The position numbers and the translations under genes are program-made. Of a DNA stretch of 64,000 nucleotides, positions 27,858 to 36,770 are shown piece by piece. The notes under the pieces are model-generated. The model was not told the origin of the DNA. It ran no database searches and saw nothing but the letters and a program-made list of their open reading frames with translations. Positions within the stretch are counted from its first letter, which is position 1, and the number at the start of each line of letters is the position of its first letter. This DNA is from Oscillospiraceae bacterium. GTDB lineage: Bacteria; Bacillota; Clostridia; WRLR01. The DNA lies in contig WRLR01000001.1 in NCBI GenBank assembly GCA_009777515.1, forward strand, positions 1 through 64,000, written 5' to 3'.

Positions 27858-28623
27858 CTGAGCAAACAGCGGAGCAAACAGAGGAGCAAACGACGGAGCA
27901 AACGACGGAAAAACTGCAGAGCAGGTAACGGAACAAGAAGAGGAGCGAACGGCTCAACATATGTCGGAGCAAACGACGGGTAAAGCAACGGGGCGCTGCT
28001 TTGTTATAGGGCTGACGGGCAGTTCCGGGAGCGGGAAGAGCGCCGCCGCGAAAATCCTGTCCGCGCTGGGCGCCGAAATAATCGACACGGACGCTATCGC
28101 CCGCGACGTCGTCAAACGGCGCGATACGCTCGACGAGCTTATTGGCGCGCTCGGGGGCTGGGTAGTCGACGGACAGGGCAGGTTCGACCGCGCGCGCGTT
28201 TCGGAACGGGCGTTTGCGGACAGCGCGGTCCTTGCCCGATTGACCGAGATTACGCACAAGTTTATCATTGACGATATTCGCAGCCGCATAGATGCGCTGA
28301 ACGCGGCGAACGCGGCGAGCGCGGCCGGGCGCGTCATAGTTATAGACGCGCCGCTCCCCGTAGAGCGGGGCTTTTTGGACACGTCGGACGTCGTCTGGGT
28401 CGTCAGCGCGACGCGCGAGCGCAGGCTGCGGCGCGTGATGGAGCGGGACGGCATCAGCGCCGGCGCGGCAGAGGCGCGCTTTGCGTCACAGATGGCCGAC
28501 GAGGACTACGAGAGGCTTGCCGATGTCGTCATCAGGAACAACGGCGACATTGGCGGGCTGGAAGCGGAAATAAGGCGGCAATACGCATTGCTGGAACATG
28601 CAATAAGCCAAGTGAGCGGTTAA
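27854..28623 (+). CDS. coaE: Dephospho-CoA kinase; uninterrupted ORF 27961-28623, with an out-of-frame N-terminal repeat tract starting at 27854
   Basis: CFVIGLTGSSGSGKSAAAKILSALGAEIIDTDAIARDVV; the 27854 ATG overlaps the polA TGA (ATGA) and its frame stops at 27926-27928. Confidence 0.9.
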
Positions 28624-28647
28624 AGGAGCAAAGGTGGTGCGAAAGTT

Positions 28648-29739
28648 ATGAAGCTGGGCATAATCGGGCTGCCGAACGTCGGCAAGAGCACTTTGTTTAA
28701 CGCCTTGACCAGGGCCGGCGCGGAGGCGTCGAACTACCCGTTTACCACCATCGAGCCGAACATAGGGATCGTGCCCGTCCCCGACGAGCGGCTGTCGGGC
28801 CTTGCCGACATGTACAAGCCGCCCAAGGTCACAAACGCGACGGTGGAGTTTGTTGACATCGCGGGGCTGGTAAAGGGCGCGAGCAGGGGCGAGGGGCTGG
28901 GCAACAAATTTTTGTCGGAGATCCGGCAGGTCGACGCGATCGTGCATGTCGTGCGCTGCTTTGAGGACGACAATGTGGCGCATGTCGACGGGAGCGTGCA
29001 GCCCGCGCGCGATATGGAGACCATCGGGCTTGAGCTGATTTTTTCGGACATGGAGACGGTGGAGAGAAGGATAGACAGGACGCGCAAGCTGTTAAAGGGC
29101 GATAAAAAGCTTGAAGTCGATCTGGCGTTCTACGACAGGGTCTACAAGGGGCTGGAGGGCGGGGCGCCGGCGCGCAGGTTGGAGATGAACAGCGTGGAGC
29201 AAAAGCTCTGCGACGAGCTTTTTTTGCTGACGTCGAAGCCGGTCCTATATGTGGCGAACCTCTCCGAAGCGGACATGGCGGACCCGGGCCTAAACGCGCA
29301 TTACGCGGCGCTGTGCGAATTTGCTGCGAGCGAGGGGGCGGGTGTGCTGCCCCTGTGCGCGAAGATCGAAGCGGAGATATCGGAATTTGACGACGAGGAC
29401 AAATCGCTGTTCCTGGAGGAAATGGGGCTCTCGCAAACGGGCTTGGATCGGTTGATATCGGAAAGCTACGCGCTGTTGGGCCTCATCAGCTTCTTTTCCG
29501 TCAACAAGAACGAGGTGCGGGCGACGACGGTCGTTCAAGGCTCGCGGGCGCCGCAGGCTGCGGGCAAAATACACACGGACTTCGAGCGGGGCTTCATCAG
29601 GGCGGAGGTGGTCGCGTACGACGATCTGATGCGGGCGGGTACATACGCGGCCGCGCGCGAAAAGGCGTACGTGCGCTCCGAGGGTAAGGAGTACGTGATA
29701 CGCGACGGCGACGTCGTGCTTGTGCGCTTCAACGTGTAA
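28648..29739 (+). CDS. ychF: Redox-regulated ATPase YchF (OLA1 family)
   Basis: MKLGIIGLPNVGKSTLFNALTRAGAEASNYPFTTIEPN; TGS-like end GFIRAEVVAYDDL. Confidence 0.97.
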   Translation: MKLGIIGLPNVGKSTLFNALTRAGAEASNYPFTTIEPNIGIVPVPDERLSGLADMYKPPKVTNATVEFVDIAGLVKGASRGEGLGNKFLSEIRQVDAIVHVVRCFEDDNVAHVDGSVQPARDMETIGLELIFSDMETVERRIDRTRKLLKGDKKLEVDLAFYDRVYKGLEGGAPARRLEMNSVEQKLCDELFLLTSKPVLYVANLSEADMADPGLNAHYAALCEFAASEGAGVLPLCAKIEAEISEFDDEDKSLFLEEMGLSQTGLDRLISESYALLGLISFFSVNKNEVRATTVVQGSRAPQAAGKIHTDFERGFIRAEVVAYDDLMRAGTYAAAREKAYVRSEGKEYVIRDGDVVLVRFNV

Positions 29740-29796
29740 TAGGGACGACCGTCCCCAGTCGCCTGTGTGTATAATGGCAACGTGTAGCATAATTAG

Positions 29797-29930
29797 GCGA
29801 TTGAAAAAGTCGCGGACGCACAATGTGCGTCCCTACATATGGGCAGCTGGGCAGCCAATTTTGCATATATAAAAAATGTTGTTGGGGTGAACAATGTTCG
29901 CCCGTAAAATGCAGGATTTTTAAAATCGAC
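29797..29930. repeat. Double-hairpin dispersed element, copy B (inverted relative to copy A)
   Basis: GGACGCACAATGTGCGTCC (29814-29832) and GGGTGAACAATGTTCGCCC (29885-29903); flanks ggcgattg...gcaaaa shared with copy A. Confidence 0.9.
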
Positions 29931-29962
29931 TAGCAGCGTAATAAGAAGGAGTATTTTAGTAT

Positions 29963-30655
29963 ATGGCTGTTGAACATAAGACAAAAATATTCGTGGTCGA
30001 CGACGATATGAACATCTGCGAGCTGATACGGCTCTATCTCGAAAAAGAGGGCTACGACGTCATGACCTCGTATCGCGGCGACAGGGCAGTTGAAGAATTT
30101 GCCGCCTACGCGCCGAGCCTCGTCGTGCTCGACATCATGCTGCCCGGCTTCGACGGCTGGCAGGTGTGCCGCGAGATAAGGAAGCGATCCGGCATCCCCA
30201 TCATCATGCTCACGGCCAAGGGCGAGACATTCGACAAAGTGCTGGGGCTCGAGCTGGGCGCGGACGACTATATGGTCAAGCCCTTTGAGGCGAAGGAGCT
30301 GGTCGCGAGGATAAAGGCCGTGCTGCGCAGGTACAGCCACAAGGATGCCGGGAGCAACGAGATCGTCTACCCCAACCTCGTCATAAACAAGACGAACTAT
30401 ACCGTGAGGCTCTACGAAGAGGAAATTCAGCTCCCCCCGAAGGAGCTGGAGCTGCTGTATTTTTTGGCGTCGAACCCCAACAGGGTTTATACGCGCGAGC
30501 AACTGCTCGAAAATGTCTGGGAGATCAACTTTTACGGCGACTCGAGGACGGTGGACGTACACATCAAGCGCCTGCGTGAAAAAATCGACATACCCGACCA
30601 GGTGTGGCAGTTGAAGACCGTTTGGGGCGTAGGATATAAATTCGAGGCGAAATAA
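29963..30655 (+). CDS. OmpR/PhoB-family response regulator
   Basis: KIFVVDDDMNICELIRLYLEKEGYDV, VVLDIMLPGFDGWQVC; winged helix TREQLLENVWEINFYGDSRTVDVHIKRLREKI. Confidence 0.96.
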   Translation: MAVEHKTKIFVVDDDMNICELIRLYLEKEGYDVMTSYRGDRAVEEFAAYAPSLVVLDIMLPGFDGWQVCREIRKRSGIPIIMLTAKGETFDKVLGLELGADDYMVKPFEAKELVARIKAVLRRYSHKDAGSNEIVYPNLVINKTNYTVRLYEEEIQLPPKELELLYFLASNPNRVYTREQLLENVWEINFYGDSRTVDVHIKRLREKIDIPDQVWQLKTVWGVGYKFEAK

Positions 30656-30663
30656 TCATACAT

Positions 30664-32190
30664 ATGTTTAAGACTCTGTTTGGCAAGCAAATCGCTGTGC
30701 TCATTTCGGTTATTGTGGTCGCGTTCGCGATTGAGACGTCCATGTTCTTTTTTTTTATAGGCGACTTGGTCACAAATGACAAGCAGACGGAGCTTTCCTA
30801 TGTTGCGGACCAGATTGACACCCTGATGAACTACTATGTCGCCAGCGGGCAGAGCAGGATTGCCGCGGTGCAGCTCGAAATGGCCATCGATCGGACCGCC
30901 CAGTTGTACGACTCCATTATATTGATGATATATGCGGACGGGAGGCTGATAATGCCCGCTTCGTCGCGCTCGCTCCGCGACGTGCTGCAGGACGTGCTGA
31001 CGCATTTCGACATGGAGGGCGGCGTATATAAGATACGCGAGGAAAGGCAGTATGCCAGGGCCTTTTCGCTGGCAGACGGCGAGCTGGCGATGAACACGGG
31101 CGATTTTTTCGGGCTGTTCAAGGACACGGGCTACCCGTGGCTGAACATTCAAAAGAAATACACGCTCGAAATTTCAGAGGGCCAGTCCATCAATTACGCC
31201 GTGTCCCTCCACGCGCCCATGCCATACGTGCAGCAGGCGCGCTATTCCATGCTGAGGATGGTCCTTCAGGCGGGGCTGGTCGCAACGCTCATTTCCATCA
31301 TCATCGGCTTTTTCTTTTCGAGGCGCTTTACGCGCCCCTTGCGCACGATCAACGAGGCCGCGCGCGCGATTGCCAACGGGGACTTCTCCGAGCGCATCAA
31401 TATCCAGTCGCGCGACGAGATAGGGGCGCTCGCCAGGACGTTCAACTATATGGCGGGCGAGCTGGAAAACATCGAGACGACGCGCAGGGACTTCATTGCC
31501 AATGTGTCGCACGAGCTGCGCACGCCGATTACGTCAATCAAGGGGTTCGTGGAGGGCATAATAGACGGGACCATACCCCAGGACAGGCAGGCGCGCTACC
31601 TCGCGATAGTCAAGGACGAAACCGAGCGGCTCAACAGGCTCGTGAACAACCTTTTGGACATGGCGCGCATCGAGTCCGGCGAGTTCCGGTTGAATTTCGT
31701 GCGCTTTGACGCGGTGGAAATGGTCCGGCGCTGCATCATAGGCCTAGCGAACCAGATCGACGCGAAGCGGCTCTCGATCGCGGCCAATTTCGACAGGGAG
31801 CAAATGTACGCGGAGGGCGATGTGGACAGCGTGGAGCGGGTGGTGTACAACCTTTTGCACAATGCGATAAAATTTTCATACGCGGACGGGGAGATCCGCG
31901 TGAGGATACGCGAGGATCGGGAGACCCTGTACGTGTCGATTTCTGACGACGGGATCGGTATAGAGGAATACGAACTAACTAAGATTTGGGAGCGCTTCTA
32001 CAAGACCGACAAATCCAGGGGCCAGGACAGGACGGGCACGGGGCTGGGGCTGTCGATCATACGCAGCATCATCCACGAGCACAAGCAGAAGATCAATGTG
32101 TACAGCCGGCTGGGCGAGGGGACCACATTCGAATTTACGCTGGCGAACGCGGAGCACATGTCCTCCCTTGTTCCGACAAAATTGCCATAG
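30664..32190 (+). CDS. Sensor histidine kinase (HAMP + HisKA + HATPase)
   Basis: Two TMs, HAMP, FIANVSHELRTPITSIKGFVEGI, DNGIG-type SISDDGIGIEEYEL, GTGLGLSIIRSI. Confidence 0.96.
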   Translation: MFKTLFGKQIAVLISVIVVAFAIETSMFFFFIGDLVTNDKQTELSYVADQIDTLMNYYVASGQSRIAAVQLEMAIDRTAQLYDSIILMIYADGRLIMPASSRSLRDVLQDVLTHFDMEGGVYKIREERQYARAFSLADGELAMNTGDFFGLFKDTGYPWLNIQKKYTLEISEGQSINYAVSLHAPMPYVQQARYSMLRMVLQAGLVATLISIIIGFFFSRRFTRPLRTINEAARAIANGDFSERINIQSRDEIGALARTFNYMAGELENIETTRRDFIANVSHELRTPITSIKGFVEGIIDGTIPQDRQARYLAIVKDETERLNRLVNNLLDMARIESGEFRLNFVRFDAVEMVRRCIIGLANQIDAKRLSIAANFDREQMYAEGDVDSVERVVYNLLHNAIKFSYADGEIRVRIREDRETLYVSISDDGIGIEEYELTKIWERFYKTDKSRGQDRTGTGLGLSIIRSIIHEHKQKINVYSRLGEGTTFEFTLANAEHMSSLVPTKLP

Positions 32191-32206
32191 GGCTGTCGTG
32201 CTACCC

Positions 32207-32332
32207 CTGTCATTGCCGCTGGCATTATATCCTCAGCCCCGCCATTGCGGACTTGATCCGCAATCTTGCTACGTTAGTAGGCAGTTTGACGAAATTGCGG
32301 GTCAAAGCGCGTTGCGAAGCCCGCAATGACAG
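32207..32332. mobile_element. MITE-like 126-bp element with 10-bp terminal inverted repeats
   Basis: CTGTCATTGC (32207-32216) ... GCAATGACAG (32323-32332); internal hairpins ATTGCGGA-cttga-TCCGCAAT and ATTGCGGG...CCCGCAAT. Confidence 0.6.
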
Positions 32333-32436
32333 GTATTTTATGTTACAATAATATAAGGCGCCGTAGATGCCCGCCGACCGGCGGTGGCGATGCGCGGGCG
32401 GCTGCGCCGAATATTGACGAGTGGGGCTTAGGTTTT

Positions 32437-34038
32437 ATGTCGCGAAAAATAAGGCGGTTTATCGGCAGTAGGTTGTTTTCGTGTTTGTTGGCTATTGTTG
32501 TCGCCCTGTCAATCGGCAGTCCGTTTGCCAGCGCGCGGGTAGCGTATGCAGCGGCGGATGGCGAGCCGGATCGGGCCGTGGAAATATCGTTTTCAGACCT
32601 CCCACGATGGGACTGGGCGTACGCCGACATCATGGCCCTCGCAAATGTGGGCCTGATAGACGGCTACGATGACGGTACGTTCAAGCACGAACAGCCGATA
32701 ACGCGGGGCGAGTTCGCGATTTTGCTCAACGCGACGTTATTAAAAGCGACAGAAGCTAACGAATTGACGGAAGCGTCGGAAGCCCCGGATGCGAGCGCAG
32801 CTGCAGCCGCAACTGCGGATGGCGCAACCACGGCCGGCGCAACCGCGGCCGGCGCAACCGCGGCCGGCGCAACCGCGGGCGGCGTCCCTCTATTTGCCGA
32901 TCCATCCGTGCCATATGTTTTTTCCGACCTTTCCCCGGACGACGAGATATATCCCTATGCCGCGTCAGTGCGCAACTACCTGCGGGTACGGCGCGCCAGG
33001 GGGACGAGCGCCACGTACGAAGCAGGCGCGCCCCTGCTGCGCTCCGAGGCTGCGGAGGCGCTGGTCCGCATGTTGAACGTGGAAGACATCGACGTTGACG
33101 AGTCTATATTGGGCGCCTACGCGGACGCGGGCGAAATAACGAGCCCGGCGGTCAGGCGCAATGCCGCGCTGGCGGTCCACTACGGCATCTTTGTAGGCGG
33201 CGAGGACGGTGTGCTGTCGCCGGGCGGGTCCGTCAGCCGCGCGGAGGCGTGCGTCCTTTTGCGCCGTATGCTTCAGGCAGCGCCCTGGGGCGGCCTGATA
33301 GAGTTCCCGTCGACTCGCATGTATGTCCCGGACGCGGACTCCGGCTTCTACAACACGTTTTTCAACGACGCCGTGTTTGTCGGCGACTCCGTATCGCAGG
33401 GCCTTAGCATCTATGTGCTGAGCCAACGCTCGCGCGGGGATAGCCCCCTCGGCACGGCCAGGTTCGTCACTGCGGTGAGCTACAGCATACGCGCCGCTGC
33501 GTCGGACAACTATCAAAGCAACCGGATCAACCTGACGTGGCAGGGGCAGAGGATGTCCATCGAAGACTGCCTTTCGACGATGGGCGCGAAGGAACTTTAT
33601 TTAATGCTTGGCGTGAACGACGGGGTGGGCTCGAACCCGACCTACTACCGGGACCTTTATGATAAGGCCTTAAAAAAGGTGGTCGCCCGCAACCCGGAAA
33701 TCAAGATCCGCGTACAATCCTGCACGCCGGTCACGCTGACGCGTGAAACGCCCTCTTTGAGAAACAGCGAGCTGGACCGTTTCAACGCGATGCTAAAGGA
33801 AATATGCGAGTCCGAGGGCTATGACTATGTGGACATAGCGAGCCCGATGAAGCGACAGGACAATAGTTTTCGGCCGGAGCTGTCCAGCGACCGTTACGTG
33901 CATATGAACAATGACGGGAGCAGGGTATGGATCGGCGCCCTTTATGCATTCGCGAGGCAGAAGTACATTGACGGGGAATGGGACGGCGGCGGCGATCCGC
34001 AGCAGTATCCGGGCATATGGATCGACACTGACATATAA
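32437..34038 (+). CDS. Secreted SLH-domain protein fused to an SGNH/GDSL-type hydrolase domain
   Basis: Signal peptide; SLH repeats WAYADIMALANVGLIDGYDDGTFKHEQPITRGEFAILL; VFVGDSVSQGLS, LYLMLGVNDGVG, YVHMNNDGSRVW. Confidence 0.85.
   Translation: MSRKIRRFIGSRLFSCLLAIVVALSIGSPFASARVAYAAADGEPDRAVEISFSDLPRWDWAYADIMALANVGLIDGYDDGTFKHEQPITRGEFAILLNATLLKATEANELTEASEAPDASAAAAATADGATTAGATAAGATAAGATAGGVPLFADPSVPYVFSDLSPDDEIYPYAASVRNYLRVRRARGTSATYEAGAPLLRSEAAEALVRMLNVEDIDVDESILGAYADAGEITSPAVRRNAALAVHYGIFVGGEDGVLSPGGSVSRAEACVLLRRMLQAAPWGGLIEFPSTRMYVPDADSGFYNTFFNDAVFVGDSVSQGLSIYVLSQRSRGDSPLGTARFVTAVSYSIRAAASDNYQSNRINLTWQGQRMSIEDCLSTMGAKELYLMLGVNDGVGSNPTYYRDLYDKALKKVVARNPEIKIRVQSCTPVTLTRETPSLRNSELDRFNAMLKEICESEGYDYVDIASPMKRQDNSFRPELSSDRYVHMNNDGSRVWIGALYAFARQKYIDGEWDGGGDPQQYPGIWIDTDI
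32821..32880 (+). repeat. 15-bp in-frame tandem repeat (GGCGCAACCGCGGCC) x4
   Basis: ggcgcaaccacggcc|ggcgcaaccgcggcc|ggcgcaaccgcggcc|ggcgcaaccgcgggc. Confidence 0.95.
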
Positions 34039-34138
34039 ACTGATATATAAAAGGCACATATTTTTTTCGGCGGCGCTTGCTGTATGCGTCAATTATGTTT
34101 AAAATATATACACATGATTCGGATGGGACACAGGTGAT

Positions 34139-36010
34139 ATGGAAGAAAAAAATCCTATCGACGTATATGGCTCGCAGGACACGCAGTCCGATTCCCGCGA
34201 TGCGGAATCGCCTGTTTTATATAGGCAGATAAGCTACGAAGAACTGGAAGAGTGCGTTTTTATCGTCAGGGACAGCATTTCGGAGTTTTATCTCGCTCCT
34301 CAGGGCGAGATTTCGTATGCCGCAGTCGAAGCCGCGCTACATGGCCAAGGCGATGTGGCTAATGCCCCGATGCCGGAATCCGGCGCTGGGCCGCAAAATG
34401 GCAACATTGTGCAGAACGACATGTCTTCTGCGGATGATCCGCTCCGAGTCTCGGCGCTTGCCGATGTCGCTGCGGAGGGCGATATGGCTTTCGGCAGCCA
34501 GGGGGCGGACGGCGGAGCGCTGCGCCACTGGCCGGACGGAGCGATGGGCGATTTGCCCGAGCAGCCCAACCAGGCCGAGCTGTCCCATAAGCCCGATCCG
34601 GGGGAGCTGGTTGCCCAAAATGGGCAAGTCGGCCAGCCGGGCCAACCGAGCCAGCCCAGCCAACCAGGCGCATTAGAACAGCCCATTCAACCAAGTCGGT
34701 CTGTGCGGCCATTGCCACCCGTCATTCGCATCAGCGGCAGGGGGCCGCTGCAGCAGCATACGATACCGATTCACCAGATATATAGGGAAAGCGTTCAAAA
34801 GCGCAAAAAAAAGCGCCGGGCGACGACGGTCAAATATCTGGCCGCCAGCTTTTGCGGCGCGGTCTTTGGCGGCCTGCTCGTCATTCTGTGCATTGCCGTT
34901 ATCCTGCCCTTCTTCGGGCGCCTTGTCTTTGCCCCGGAGCCCGGCAGCGTCCATGAAGTCATCCATACAATTGAATACGCGAAAGCGGACACGCAGATAG
35001 AGGCCATATACGAGAAGGTGTCGCCCAGCGTCGTGGGCATTCGCGTTGCGCCGGACTACAGCGAATACGCATATGGGCAGCAGCGTGGCGCCGGGGGCGG
35101 TTCCGGGATCATCATACACTCCGACGGTTATATTTTGACCAACAACCATGTGATTGCGGCCGCGATCCCGCTATATGCCCCGTACCCGCGCGACGGTGGC
35201 GCGCAGGGCGAACAGGCGGAGTCTAAAATCGACGTGGTGATCCAGCGCGACCCCGGCGTCGTGTACTCCGCTCAACTCGTGGCGCGCGACGTCAAGACGG
35301 ACGTAGCCGTCATCAAAATTGACGCAATTAACCTGCCGGTCGCGGAGCTGGGCGATTCCGACCTGATAAAGCCAGGCGAGCTGGTAGTCGCTATCGGCAG
35401 GCCGGGCAGCATGGACAATATATGCTCTGTCGCCGACGGCATTATAAGCGGGTTCAACCGGGGGGCGAGCGAGCAGTCCCAGAGGGAAACGGGCCTCATA
35501 CAGACGAACGCCGCGATAAACACCGGCAACAGCGGGGGCGCGCTGGTCAACGCGCGGGGGCAGGTCATCGGCATAAACGTCATTTCCTCTGATACATACG
35601 GCTACGAGGGCATGAATTTCGCCATCCCGATAAACTCCGCGCGAAATGTCGCGGAGAACCTCATCGATTTCAGCTATGTCCGGGGCAGGGCGAAAACAGG
35701 CATAGGCTTCTCGGAGTCCTACAACGACAATTTCGAGTTTTACGAAAAGCAGTACCCAGGCATCCCCAAGGGGGTGTATGTCAGCTATGTGGAGCCGCTG
35801 AGCGGCGCGTTCACCGCAGGGATGCGCGTCGGCGACATCATTGTAAAAATGCATGGCACGGATATTACGCATTATATGGAAATGCTGGAAATAAAGGACT
35901 CGCTCGCACCCGGCGACATTATCGATGTGGAGGTGTTCCGCTCCGGCGAATACATCGCAATGTCGCTCGAGGTTTCCGAGGAGGCCGGCGATGACCCGGG
36001 CGCGTATTAA
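34139..36010 (+). CDS. HtrA/DegP-like trypsin-type serine protease with TM and PDZ domain
   Basis: GSGIIIHSDGYILTNNHVI, DVAVIKIDA, TNAAINTGNSGGALVNARGQVIGIN; PDZ AGMRVGDIIVKMHG. Confidence 0.95.
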   Translation: MEEKNPIDVYGSQDTQSDSRDAESPVLYRQISYEELEECVFIVRDSISEFYLAPQGEISYAAVEAALHGQGDVANAPMPESGAGPQNGNIVQNDMSSADDPLRVSALADVAAEGDMAFGSQGADGGALRHWPDGAMGDLPEQPNQAELSHKPDPGELVAQNGQVGQPGQPSQPSQPGALEQPIQPSRSVRPLPPVIRISGRGPLQQHTIPIHQIYRESVQKRKKKRRATTVKYLAASFCGAVFGGLLVILCIAVILPFFGRLVFAPEPGSVHEVIHTIEYAKADTQIEAIYEKVSPSVVGIRVAPDYSEYAYGQQRGAGGGSGIIIHSDGYILTNNHVIAAAIPLYAPYPRDGGAQGEQAESKIDVVIQRDPGVVYSAQLVARDVKTDVAVIKIDAINLPVAELGDSDLIKPGELVVAIGRPGSMDNICSVADGIISGFNRGASEQSQRETGLIQTNAAINTGNSGGALVNARGQVIGINVISSDTYGYEGMNFAIPINSARNVAENLIDFSYVRGRAKTGIGFSESYNDNFEFYEKQYPGIPKGVYVSYVEPLSGAFTAGMRVGDIIVKMHGTDITHYMEMLEIKDSLAPGDIIDVEVFRSGEYIAMSLEVSEEAGDDPGAY

Positions 36011-36046
36011 TAAACCGCGCGCGTGTGTAAAACGGCGAGGGGTAAA

Positions 36047-36096
36047 ATGACTGACAGCGGAGCGATTATAAATGACTGACAGCGGAGCGATTATAA
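36047..36096. repeat. 25-bp perfect tandem duplication upstream of nth
   Basis: atgactgacagcggagcgattataa x2. Confidence 0.95.
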
Positions 36097-36100
36097 ATGC

Positions 36101-36766
36101 ATGAAGATAAAATATCCTGAAGGAATCGTGAAAAGGCGCGTCAGGGCCGGTTTTCTGATTGAAGCCTTGGACGGACTTTACAGCGAGGCCGACTGCACGC
36201 TGGACTTTGTGGACCCGCTGCAGTTGCTCATATCCACGCAGCTCGCCGCGCAGTGCACCGACGAGCGGGTCAACCAGGTGACGCAAAAACTGTATAAGAA
36301 GTACCGCAGCGCCAGCGACTTCGCGGGCGCGGACATAGAGGAACTGGAAAACGACATTCGCCCCACGGGGTTCTTCCGCAACAAGGCGCGAAACATAATA
36401 GGCTGCTGCGCGATGATAATCACAGAATACGGCGGGGAAGTGCCGGACACCATGGAAGCGCTCCTAAAGCTCCCCGGCGTGGGCAGGAAAACGGCGAACC
36501 TGGTTCTTGGCGACGCGTTTGGCGTCCCCGGCATCGTGGTGGACACGCACGCCGGGCGGCTCGCGAGGCGCATGGGCCTGTCGGCGCATACGGACCCGGA
36601 AAAAGTGGAGTACGATTTAATGAAAACGCTGCCCAGGGAGAGCTGGACGCGTTTTTGCCATCAGCTTGTTTTGCACGGCAGGGCGGTCTGCTCCGCGCGC
36701 AAGGCCATGTGCAGCCTCTGCGCGCTGTCGCCGCACTGCCCGAAAATAAACGTAGATCCGAAATGA
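36101..36766 (+). CDS. nth: Endonuclease III
   Basis: LLISTQLAAQCTDERVNQVTQKL, LPGVGRKTANLVLGDAFGVPGIVVDTHAGRLARRMGL, 4Fe-4S C..CSLC..SPHC. Confidence 0.96.
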   Translation: MKIKYPEGIVKRRVRAGFLIEALDGLYSEADCTLDFVDPLQLLISTQLAAQCTDERVNQVTQKLYKKYRSASDFAGADIEELENDIRPTGFFRNKARNIIGCCAMIITEYGGEVPDTMEALLKLPGVGRKTANLVLGDAFGVPGIVVDTHAGRLARRMGLSAHTDPEKVEYDLMKTLPRESWTRFCHQLVLHGRAVCSARKAMCSLCALSPHCPKINVDPK

Positions 36767-36770
36767 CGAG

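Noticed and set aside
27907-27916. Programmed -1 frameshift site (GGAAAAACTG) in coaE
   Set aside because: The in-frame codons GAA AAA do not form a canonical X_XXY_YYZ slippery heptamer, so a simple 1-nt deletion near 27919 is the more economical explanation. Kept only as an alternative.
35171-36286. 371-aa minus-strand ORF opposite the HtrA-like protease
   Set aside because: Antisense of a well-supported protease gene; composition (His/Arg/Val-rich) typical of shadow ORFs.
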